Shown: piece by piece, positions 1 to 5,972 of the stretch | How positions within the stretch are numbered: the first letter of the stretch is position 1 | Layout of the letters: each line of letters begins with the position of its first letter | Assembly (NCBI GenBank): GCA_035762085.1 | Contig: DASTPT010000133.1 | Coordinates: 1 to 48,257, forward strand | Direction of reading: 5' to 3' | DNA: 48,257 bases | Source: HRBIN12 sp035762085 | GTDB taxonomy: Bacteria; Actinomycetota; UBA4738; HRBIN12 | The notes under the pieces: generated by a model | Databases searched by the model: none | What the model was told of the DNA's origin: nothing | Seen by the model: the letters and a program-made list of their open reading frames with translations, nothing else | Program-made: the position numbers and the translations under genes

Positions 1-99
1 GCCGACGCGCGCACGGACACCACCGTGCGCGTCATCACGTCGGACACGATGTGCCTGAGTCCGGATGGTCCGCTGCTGCGCTCCACGACGCCACCGTAG
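1..99 (+). CDS. possible C-terminal end of an upstream gene (partial)
   Basis: Frame 1 is open from the window edge to TAG at 97-99, giving about 32 residues (ADARTDTTVRV, then ITSDTMCLSPDGPLL) that read like the tail of a protein. I cannot name it. In such GC-rich DNA a short open frame can be chance. From 100 to about 262 I see no gene; the open frames there look like shadows. Confidence 0.25.
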   Translation, partial: ADARTDTTVRVITSDTMCLSPDGPLLRSTTPP

Positions 100-262
100 G
101 CCCGGGCGGCGCGTCCCCCTACGGCCGACCGGCCCGGGCCCGTCGGTCCCGAGGCCCCAGCGCGGCAGGGCCGTCCGACACCGGTTCGCCGTGGCCCCGA
201 CCATCGGTCGGCGGACCGAGGGTCGAGGCCGTCGAGATCCGTCGAGACCCCGGTCCAGACGG

Positions 263-277
263 TACGCTCGGGTCGTG
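263..277 (+). promoter_or_regulatory. -10 hexamer and leaderless GTG start of the DevS-like kinase
   Basis: TACGCT at 263-268 lies 6 nt before GTG 275-277. This is the spacing expected when transcription begins at the start codon. It favours GTG 275 over the upstream in-frame ATG at 65, whose extra 70 residues are low-complexity Arg/Pro/Gly. Confidence 0.55.
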
Positions 278-1879
278 GACCCTCGGCTCATCGGTTCCGG
301 ACTCGCGCTGTCCTCCGAGCTCTCGCTCGGGGCGGTGCTCCAGCGGATCGTCGACCTGGCGGTCGAGATCACGGGCGCCCGGTACGGTGCGCTCGGCGTG
401 ATCGGCCCCGGGGGGCACCTGGCCGAGTTCGTCACCACCGGCATCGACGACGAGACCCGGTCGGCGATCGGCGACCCGCCGGTCGGCCGCGGGGTCCTGG
501 GCGTGCTGATCGAGGAGGGCCAGCCGGTTCGGCTCGACGACATCGGCTCGCACCCTCGGTCCGTCGGCTTCCCCCCGCACCATCCCACGATGACCTCGTT
601 CCTCGGGACGCCGATCGTCGTGCGCGGGACGGTCTTCGGCGACATCTACCTCGCCGACAAGCCCGGCGGGTTCACCGACGAGGACGAGGAGGCCCTGGGC
701 GTGCTCGCCGCGCAGGCCGGGGTGGCGATCGAGAACGCGCGCCTCTACTCGGAGGCGCGGCGGGGCGAGCGGATGCTCGACGCCTTCCGCGAGATCGCGA
801 TCTCGATCCTGTCCGGCGCTGGGTCGGACGAGGCGCTCCGGCTCGTGGCCCGGCACGCGATGAACCTGGTCGAGGCCGACCTGGCGACCATCACCGCGAT
901 CGACCCCGTGGGCCGGCTCACGATGCGGGTGGCCGAGGGCGCGCACGCCGACGAGCTCCGCGGGGCCACGTTCCCGCCGAAGGGCTCGATCGCCGGCGAG
1001 GTCATCCGGTCGGGCCGTTCGCTGCTGGTGCCCGACGCCGCACGGGACCCACGCGCCTACCAGCCCGTCGTGAAGCTCGGCGACATGGGGCCGCTGATCC
1101 TCGTCCCGCTCGCCGAGCGTGGACGCGCGATCGGCACGCTGAACGCCGCCCGGGTGCGCGGCGGGCGGCCCTTCTCGCAGGAGGACGTCGAGCTGCTCCA
1201 GCGCTTCGCCGATCAGGCCACGATCGCGGTCGAGTACGCGCGGGCCCAGCGCGAGGCGCAGCGCGTCGCGATCATGGAGGACCGCGAGCGGATCGCGAAG
1301 GAGCTCCACGACGGCGTGATCCAGTCGTTGTTCGCCGTCGGCATGGGGCTGCAGGGAACGGCGCTCGTGAGCGGCGACCGCGAGGAGGCCCAGCGGATCG
1401 AGGGCGCCGTGGCCGAGCTCGACCGCGTGATCCGCGACCTGCGCAACTACATCTTCGGGCTGCGGCCGGGGATCCTCGCCGACCGGCAGCTCGACCAGGC
1501 GCTGCGACAGACCGCCCAGGAGTTCGAGGAGCGCTCGGGCGTCGTGACCGTCGTCGAGATCGACGAGACCGTCGCCGCGGAGCTGGCGTCCTCGGCGGCG
1601 GACGTGATCCAGGTCACGCGCGAGGCGCTCTCGAACGTCGGCCGGCACGCCGAGGCCACGACGTGCCGCGTCACCCTGCGGCGCGAGGACGGCAGCGCGA
1701 TCCTGGAGGTGGACGACGACGGTCGCGGGTTCGACCCGGCGACCTCGCGCCGGGGCGACGGCCTGTCGAACCTCGAGCAGCGGGCCAAGGCCCTGGGCGG
1801 CACCGCCTCGATCGGCAGCGCGCCCACCCAGGGCACGACCGTCCGGCTGGAGATCCCCCTCGAGGGGATCGCCGTCTAG
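275..1879 (+). CDS. DevS/DosS-like GAF-GAF sensor histidine kinase
   Basis: A predicted cytoplasmic sensor kinase of 534 aa. Domains in order are GAF-A (about 15-155), GAF-B (about 170-325), a HisKA_3 dimerisation region with ELHDGVIQ (phospho-acceptor His345) and an HATPase_c domain with VDDDGRGF and GDGLSNLEQR. Layout and length match mycobacterial DevS/DosS (578 aa). GAF-A carries GFPPHHPTMTSFLGTP. From my memory of M. tuberculosis DevS, the haem ligand His149 sits in GFPPYHPPMRTFLGVP, so His103 here is the matching residue. A haem-based O2, NO or CO sensor is therefore a reasonable inference, though haem binding is not proved by sequence. The likely partner is the DevR-like regulator at 4364. 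The stop overlaps the stop of the convergent oxidase gene by 4 bp. Confidence 0.9.
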   Translation: MDPRLIGSGLALSSELSLGAVLQRIVDLAVEITGARYGALGVIGPGGHLAEFVTTGIDDETRSAIGDPPVGRGVLGVLIEEGQPVRLDDIGSHPRSVGFPPHHPTMTSFLGTPIVVRGTVFGDIYLADKPGGFTDEDEEALGVLAAQAGVAIENARLYSEARRGERMLDAFREIAISILSGAGSDEALRLVARHAMNLVEADLATITAIDPVGRLTMRVAEGAHADELRGATFPPKGSIAGEVIRSGRSLLVPDAARDPRAYQPVVKLGDMGPLILVPLAERGRAIGTLNAARVRGGRPFSQEDVELLQRFADQATIAVEYARAQREAQRVAIMEDRERIAKELHDGVIQSLFAVGMGLQGTALVSGDREEAQRIEGAVAELDRVIRDLRNYIFGLRPGILADRQLDQALRQTAQEFEERSGVVTVVEIDETVAAELASSAADVIQVTREALSNVGRHAEATTCRVTLRREDGSAILEVDDDGRGFDPATSRRGDGLSNLEQRAKALGGTASIGSAPTQGTTVRLEIPLEGIAV

Positions 1880-3240
1880 CGCTCCTCCACGACCAGCGCC
1901 GTCACCATCCCGAACATCCCCCCGGGCCCCTCGACGTGGGGAAGGATGTGGCAGTGGTACGCCCACACCCCTGGGTAGTCGGCCTGGACGAGGATGTCGA
2001 ACCGCTGGCCCGGTGCCACCATCAGCGTGTCGGCCATGTAGGGCTGCTCGAGCACGAACCCGTCCTCCCCGACCACCTCGAAGTGGTACCCGTGCAGGTG
2101 CATCGGGTGGATCTGCGCCCCGTCGTTCGCCAGGTGGATCAGGACGTCGTCGCCCTGCTCCGCGACGATCGGCTGGGTCGCCGGGAAGCCCTTGCCGTTC
2201 AGGACGTACCCGGTCGGGCCGTCGCCCATGAACAGCGTGGACTCGACCTCGATCCGCTCCCCGTAGACGCCCGAGAACCCGTCCCTCGGCTCGATGTAGA
2301 TCGCGCCGTACATGCCCTTGCCGACCTGCTCGGTCGAGTTGAAGTGCGAGTGGTAGACGTACATCCCCGGCGGGTCGACGACCTCGAACTCGTAGGTGAA
2401 GAACCCGCCCGGCATGATCGGGTCCTGCGTGATGTACGGCACGCCGTCCATCCCGTTCGGCACCGTCACGCCGTGGAGGTGCATCGTGGTCGGCTGGCTC
2501 ATCTCGTTGCGCACGACGATCCGGACCCGGTCGCCGGGGTTCACCCGGAGCTCCGGACCCGGGACGGTGCCGTTGAAGCCCATCGCGTCCACGAACGTGC
2601 CGGGCTCCGTCTCCCAGCGCATCTCCTGCGCGGTGAGCTCGAACACCTTCCAGCCGTTCTCGATCGTGGGCTCGAGCGGCTCGTTGCCCTGTCCCTCCGT
2701 CGTCGCCGGGAAGGCCTCCACGCCCGCGCGGTGGCCCTCGAGCATCTCCTGCACGGTCATGCCGGCGTGCGGGGTGGTCGTGTGCCCCGTCGCGCCGGTC
2801 GCGCCGGTCGACCCGGCGGCCGCGGCCTCGACGTCCTCCGAGACCGTCAGCGCACCGACCATGCCGACATCCTCGTGGCCCGCCACGGTGCAGTAGATCT
2901 TGTAGTCGCCGGGCGCGAGCGCGGGGACGGTCAGCGTGGCGGACTCCCCGGACTGGAGCTGGGCGGTCTCCTTCACGCCCTCGCCGGTGTCCACGGCGAA
3001 CGTGTGCGGCGAGCTCCCGTCGTTCGACACCTCGAACGTCAGCTCCTGGCCGGCCGGGGCGGTGAGCTGCTCGGGATCCAGCGCGAAGTCGGTCAGCGAC
3101 ATGGCGTAGGCGCCGGCCGCGGAGCCGGCCGCGGCCTCGCCGGTCTCGTCTCCGGCCGCGGCGCTGCTGCAGGCGGCTGCGAACAGGGTCAGCGCGAGCG
3201 CGCCGACGAGCACACCCCACGGGCGGGTGCGGTCGATCAT
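1876..3240 (-). CDS. cupredoxin-fused two-domain multicopper oxidase, predicted lipoprotein
   Basis: A 454-aa exported copper enzyme. The N-terminus is a signal sequence with a lipobox-like AAAC (Cys24). A plastocyanin-like domain follows (about 48-133) with type-1 copper ligands His79, Cys117, His122 and Met127. Two multicopper-oxidase cupredoxin domains follow (about 190-454). Domain 1 has HLH (254/256) and HSH (297/299) but no type-1 Cys. Domain 2 has HPMHLH (378-383) and HCHILPHVEGPGGM (Cys430, His435, Met442). All eight trinuclear-centre His are present, with a type-1 site in domain 2. This fits a small-laccase-like (type B) oxidase that reduces O2. It does not fit NirK, whose type-1 Cys lies in domain 1 and which has no trinuclear centre, although automatic annotation may say nitrite reductase. 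ATG 3240 is chosen because AAAGGAG lies 8 nt upstream. The electron donor and substrate are unknown. Confidence 0.88.
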   Translation of the reverse strand: MIDRTRPWGVLVGALALTLFAAACSSAAAGDETGEAAAGSAAGAYAMSLTDFALDPEQLTAPAGQELTFEVSNDGSSPHTFAVDTGEGVKETAQLQSGESATLTVPALAPGDYKIYCTVAGHEDVGMVGALTVSEDVEAAAAGSTGATGATGHTTTPHAGMTVQEMLEGHRAGVEAFPATTEGQGNEPLEPTIENGWKVFELTAQEMRWETEPGTFVDAMGFNGTVPGPELRVNPGDRVRIVVRNEMSQPTTMHLHGVTVPNGMDGVPYITQDPIMPGGFFTYEFEVVDPPGMYVYHSHFNSTEQVGKGMYGAIYIEPRDGFSGVYGERIEVESTLFMGDGPTGYVLNGKGFPATQPIVAEQGDDVLIHLANDGAQIHPMHLHGYHFEVVGEDGFVLEQPYMADTLMVAPGQRFDILVQADYPGVWAYHCHILPHVEGPGGMFGMVTALVVEER

Positions 3241-3303
3241 GCGGGCATCTCCTTTCGGGCGCGGGCGCACGACCGGACAGGGAACCCGGGCCGTGCAGGT
3301 GCC

Positions 3304-3344
3304 ATAGTAGAGCCGAACGGCCCATCCGACATGGGCCGTTCGGC
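3304..3344 (-). promoter_or_regulatory. perfect 14-bp inverted repeat next to a -10 box upstream of the multicopper oxidase
   Basis: Arms GCCGAACGGCCCAT (3312-3325) and ATGGGCCGTTCGGC (3331-3344) are exact reverse complements around a 5-nt centre. On the minus strand a TACTAT -10-like hexamer (3304-3309) begins 2 nt after the repeat, so the repeat would cover the spacer and -35 region. That suggests an operator. It also starts 9 nt after the stop of the upstream minus-strand gene, so it could instead be a hairpin terminator, although no T run follows. Confidence 0.5.
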
Positions 3345-3353
3345 GTCGATGCC

Positions 3354-3743
3354 CTACACGATCAGCGCCGATACGGCGTGGACGAGCTCCAGCCGTTCCG
3401 GGTGCCGGGACAGACGGCGGAGCCGGCCCTCCACCTGCTCGCCGGGGTGCGATCCGAGGACCACCACCCGCGCGCCCGTCAGCAGGTACAGCGCGAGGAT
3501 CTCCTCCGACGCCGTGCCCATCATCACGGCCTCGCTGTCCGTGCTCATGTCGAGCACCGTGACGTCCGCCTCCTCGAGCAGGGGACACACGCCATCCCTC
3601 GAGCCGACGCACGTGTAGTCGGGCTCCGTGGGCCCGGGACAGACGAGCACGTCGAAGCCCACCGCCTCGAGCCACGAGCCGAACCGCTCGCGCTCCGTGA
3701 GGTCGGCCTCGACGACGAGGACGGTGCCATGGCCCACGGTCAT
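3354..3743 (-). CDS. stand-alone receiver-like protein with three cysteines
   Basis: A 129-aa protein whose first half resembles a response-regulator receiver: a beta strand VLVVEAD with acidic residues, VTVLD (Asp65) at the phospho-Asp position, and VVVLGS where the conserved Ser/Thr strand would be. The conserved Lys near the end is not evident and there is no output domain. Between strands 2 and 3 is an insert with Cys35, Cys45 and Cys53 (VCPGP, YTCVG, GVCPL) that normal receivers lack. Phosphotransfer is doubtful; a redox or metal-responsive adaptor is possible. It lies between the multicopper oxidase and a divergent SRPBCC-like gene, within the DevS/DevR cluster. ATG 3743 is the first start giving only the domain; the upstream in-frame extension is low complexity. 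Confidence 0.6.
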   Translation of the reverse strand: MTVGHGTVLVVEADLTERERFGSWLEAVGFDVLVCPGPTEPDYTCVGSRDGVCPLLEEADVTVLDMSTDSEAVMMGTASEEILALYLLTGARVVVLGSHPGEQVEGRLRRLSRHPERLELVHAVSALIV

Positions 3744-3768
3744 CGGGCGCAGTGTGCGTCGGGGCCCC

Positions 3769-3784
3769 GCTCGCGGTTGCGAGC
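3769..3784. promoter_or_regulatory. small inverted repeat in a divergent intergenic region
   Basis: GCTCGC-GGTT-GCGAGC lies in the 112-bp gap between the divergent starts at 3743 (minus) and 3856 (plus). It may be an operator shared by both genes. A 6-bp arm in GC-rich DNA can arise by chance. Confidence 0.25.
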
Positions 3785-3855
3785 CACCCGTCCCAGGCTC
3801 GGCGGGTCGTTCGCCCCTCCGCACGACCGGCGCCGGCCGACCATCCTTGCGGACC

Positions 3856-4326
3856 ATGTTCATCCGGTATTTCCTCGACCTGCCGGTCCCGTTCGAGTCG
3901 CTCGAGGCGGCGCTCGTGTCCGAGCCCGAGGCCTGGCTCCCGGGCCTGGCACGCGACGCCGAGAGCCGGGGCGAGCGCTTGCTCGCCGAGGTCGGCTTCG
4001 CGGTCGACGACGCCCACCGCCTGGACAAGCGCGTCGAGATCGGCTTCGGGGAGCCCCACCGCATCCCCACGAAGACGATCCTGCCGATGACGTGGCACGC
4101 GACGGGCGTCGAGGGCCTGTTCCCCTCGCTCGAGGCGGATCTGGAGGTGGCCTCGCTCGGCCCGAACCGCACCCAGCTGTCGATCAGCGCCCGGTACCGG
4201 CCGCCGATGGGGGTCCTCGGGCGAGCCCTCGATCGCGCGTTGCTGCATCGCGTGGCCGAGGCGACGGCGAAGGACTTCCTCGACCGCGTCGGCGAGGCCG
4301 TCCAGCTCCGCGTCGTGCCCAGATGA
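3856..4326 (+). CDS. SRPBCC-like small protein of unknown function
   Basis: A 156-aa soluble protein beginning MFIRYFLDLPVPFESLEAAL. Its alternation of predicted strands, a central segment HRIPTKTILPMTWHATG, and a long C-terminal helix (ALLHRVAEATAKDFLDRV) resembles the START/SRPBCC ligand-binding fold. No catalytic motif is visible. ATG 3856 is preferred over the upstream in-frame ATG at 3628 because that extension overlaps the divergent gene in low-complexity sequence; CATCCT lies 8 nt upstream as a weak -10. It ends 37 nt before the DevR-like gene, so it probably belongs to the same response module. The function is not known. Confidence 0.6.
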   Translation: MFIRYFLDLPVPFESLEAALVSEPEAWLPGLARDAESRGERLLAEVGFAVDDAHRLDKRVEIGFGEPHRIPTKTILPMTWHATGVEGLFPSLEADLEVASLGPNRTQLSISARYRPPMGVLGRALDRALLHRVAEATAKDFLDRVGEAVQLRVVPR

Positions 4327-4349
4327 CACGCTGGCCGCCTTTCGGCCGG

Positions 4350-4366
4350 TAGGATGTGGGGCCGTG
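4350..4366 (+). promoter_or_regulatory. -10 hexamer and leaderless GTG start of the DevR-like regulator
   Basis: TAGGAT at 4350-4355 lies 8 nt before GTG 4364-4366, and no Shine-Dalgarno sequence is present. A short near-perfect hairpin CTGGCCG-CCTTT-CGGCCGG (4331-4349) sits directly upstream. It may end the preceding gene or bind a regulator. Confidence 0.5.
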
Positions 4367-5029
4367 GCGAAGCCTCCCCTGCGCGTGCTGCTCGTGGACG
4401 ACCACGAGGTCGTTCGCAGCGGCGTGAAGGCGCTCCTGCAGGCCACGGACGACATCGTGGTCACCGCCGAGGCCGGCTCGGTGCGGGAGGCGATCGACGA
4501 GGCCGACCGCACGCGCCCCGACGTCGTCGTCATGGACGTGCGCCTGGCCGACGGCAGCGGCATCGAGGCCACGCGCGAGATCCGGGCGAAGCATCCGAAG
4601 ACCGCGGTGGTCATGCTCACCTCGTTCGCGGACGACGAGGCCCTGTTCGCCTCGATCATGGCCGGCGCCTCGGGCTACGTCCTGAAGCAGGTGAAGGGCG
4701 GGGAGCTCGTGCGGGCCATCCGCACGGTTGGCAAGGGCGAGAGCCTGCTCGATCCCGCGGTCACGAACGCCGTGTTGGAACGGCTCCGGAAGGGAAAGCA
4801 TCTCCTCAAGGACGAGAAGCTCGCCCGCCTGTCGCCGCAGGAGGAACGGATCCTGTCGCTCGTGGCGGACGGCAAGACCAACAAGGAGATCGGCGAGGAG
4901 CTGAACCTGGCGGAGAAGACCGTCAAGAACTACGTCTCGAGCATCCTGTCGAAGCTCGAGGTGGCCCGCCGCGCCGAGGCCGCCGCCTACCTCGCACGGC
5001 ACACGACGACGCCGGGCACGCAAGGCTAG
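4364..5029 (+). CDS. DevR/DosR-like NarL-family response regulator
   Basis: A 221-aa protein with an N-terminal receiver (about 5-122): acidic pair Asp12/Asp13 in LLVDDHEVV, phospho-Asp58 in VVVMDVRLADG, VVMLTS, and the Lys in GYVLKQVKGGEL. A C-terminal LuxR helix-turn-helix (about 148-212) contains LSPQEERILSLVADGKTNK and AEKTVKNYVSSILSKL. The phrasing is close to mycobacterial DevR/DosR (VDDHEVV, GASGYV-K-KG-EL, LAEKTVKNYVS). The DevS-like kinase at 275 is the obvious partner. It is expected to bind promoters in this cluster, but I did not find a convincing copy of the mycobacterial DosR box; the binding motif here may have diverged. Confidence 0.92.
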   Translation: MAKPPLRVLLVDDHEVVRSGVKALLQATDDIVVTAEAGSVREAIDEADRTRPDVVVMDVRLADGSGIEATREIRAKHPKTAVVMLTSFADDEALFASIMAGASGYVLKQVKGGELVRAIRTVGKGESLLDPAVTNAVLERLRKGKHLLKDEKLARLSPQEERILSLVADGKTNKEIGEELNLAEKTVKNYVSSILSKLEVARRAEAAAYLARHTTTPGTQG

Positions 5030-5046
5030 CTCGCGTCGCCCGCCCG

Positions 5047-5071
5047 CACGCGACCCCGGGGACGGGTCGTG
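5047..5071. terminator. possible stem-loop after the DevR-like gene
   Basis: GACCC (5052-5056) and GGGTC (5064-5068), extended by CAC and GTG with a small bulge, can form a stem 18 nt after the stop at 5029. No T run follows, so it is a weak terminator candidate. It also lies upstream of the DoxX-like gene and could be a regulator site. Confidence 0.25.
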
Positions 5072-5137
5072 AGACCGCGGGATCTCCGCAGGATGGCCGG
5101 CTCCGCCACGGCTCCCGCCGACGGGAAGGAGGGTGCG

Positions 5138-5728
5138 ATGGACGAGCGCCGAGGACCGATCCGCTTCGGCGAGCCCATGCTCGCGCGGTTCCTGTTCGCC
5201 TCGAGCACGGCCGCGTGGATCTGGCTGCTCCCCCGCCTGTACCTCGGGTACGAGTGGACGAAGGCCGGGTGGGAGAAGGTCACCGACCCCGCCTGGATGA
5301 CGACGGGGCAGGGGCTGCAGGGCTTCGCCGCCTTCGCGTCGACCGAGCTCACGCAGGGTGAGCACCCCGCCGTGAACTTCGGCTGGTACGCGGCGTTCCT
5401 GCGCTGGATCGCCGAGGACTCGTACCCGTGGATGGCCAAGCTCATCGCGGTGGGCGAGCTCACGGTGGGGATCTGCCTGCTCCTCGGGCTGTTCACCGGC
5501 ATCGCGGCGTTCATGGCCGGCACGCTCTCGTTCTCGTTCGGCCTGGCCGGCGTCGCGGGCGTCAACCCGCTGTTCTTCCTGATCGAGATCCTGCTCGTGC
5601 TCGCCTGGCGCAACGCCGGGTACATCGGCCTGGACCGCTGGGTGCTGCCCGCGCTCGGGACGCCCTGGGAGCCCGGGACCCTGTTCCGAGAGCGCGCCGA
5701 GGAGCGCGCCCCGCGCGAGCTGGCCTGA
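5138..5728 (+). CDS. DoxX-like integral membrane protein
   Basis: A 196-aa protein with about four hydrophobic segments (around 16-40, 105-125, 130-152 and 150-172), including LIAVGELTVGICLLLGLFTGIAAFMAG and NPLFFLIEILLVLAW. This fits the DoxX/DoxD superfamily. Members are linked to thiosulfate:quinone oxidation in some archaea and to redox or membrane homeostasis in others; the substrate here cannot be deduced. The start at 5138 is set by a strong Shine-Dalgarno sequence (GGAAGGAGGG) upstream; an in-frame ATG near 5069-5095 lacks one. It lies between the DevR-like gene and nifJ on the same strand. Confidence 0.78.
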   Translation: MDERRGPIRFGEPMLARFLFASSTAAWIWLLPRLYLGYEWTKAGWEKVTDPAWMTTGQGLQGFAAFASTELTQGEHPAVNFGWYAAFLRWIAEDSYPWMAKLIAVGELTVGICLLLGLFTGIAAFMAGTLSFSFGLAGVAGVNPLFFLIEILLVLAWRNAGYIGLDRWVLPALGTPWEPGTLFRERAEERAPRELA

Positions 5729-5788
5729 TCGCCCTCGCGCGCCCCGGCCGCGCTGCGCCCGGCCAACCCCCTGGCGTCGGCCGTTACC

Positions 5789-5825
5789 GAGGGTCTCCAG
5801 GAGCGGTGGACACCGCCTGGCCCTC
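5789..5825. promoter_or_regulatory. imperfect palindrome between the DoxX-like gene and nifJ
   Basis: Three paired blocks are nested around one centre: GCGGTG/CACCGC (5803-5808, 5811-5816), CCAG/CTGG (5797-5800, 5817-5820) and GAGGG/CCCTC (5789-5793, 5821-5825), with 2- and 3-nt bulges on the left side only. It may be the terminator of the upstream operon or a regulator site for nifJ. Confidence 0.35.
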
Positions 5826-5912
5826 GTGCGGAGGCCCCCGGTCCTCAGGTGGGCCGGAGGGCACCCGGAGACGGGGCCACGCGACTCACCCCGTGAAAAC
5901 GCATGGCGAGAG

Positions 5913-5943
5913 GATGGAGGCGGGGCGAACACCCGCCTCCATC
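5913..5943 (+). promoter_or_regulatory. perfect 12-bp hairpin in the nifJ leader
   Basis: GATGGAGGCGGG (5913-5924) and CCCGCCTCCATC (5932-5943) are exact reverse complements around a 7-nt loop. The right arm ends 29 nt before the nifJ ATG. It could be an operator or an mRNA structure controlling translation or stability. No T run follows the stem. Confidence 0.5.
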
Positions 5944-5972
5944 ATCATGCGGGGACACAGCGGGAGCGGACC

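Noticed and set aside
51..274. N-terminal extension of the DevS-like kinase from ATG 65.
   Set aside because: Low-complexity Arg/Pro sequence; GTG 275 has a -10 at the right distance and begins just before the GAF domain.
1876..3240. Copper nitrite reductase (nirK).
   Set aside because: The type-1 Cys is in domain 2, domain 1 has HSH rather than HCAP, and all eight trinuclear-centre His are present. This is a laccase-like layout.
119..3325. A 1068-codon open frame on the minus strand, and similar very long antisense frames (5886-9554, 14888-18295, 18455-20161).
   Set aside because: They are Arg/Pro/Gly/Ala-rich, lie opposite genes with clear domains, and come from the codon bias of GC-rich DNA.
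4328..4366. A DosR box or rho-independent terminator before the DevR-like gene.
   Set aside because: The hairpin has a stem of only about 7 bp, no T run, and no match to the mycobacterial DosR box consensus.
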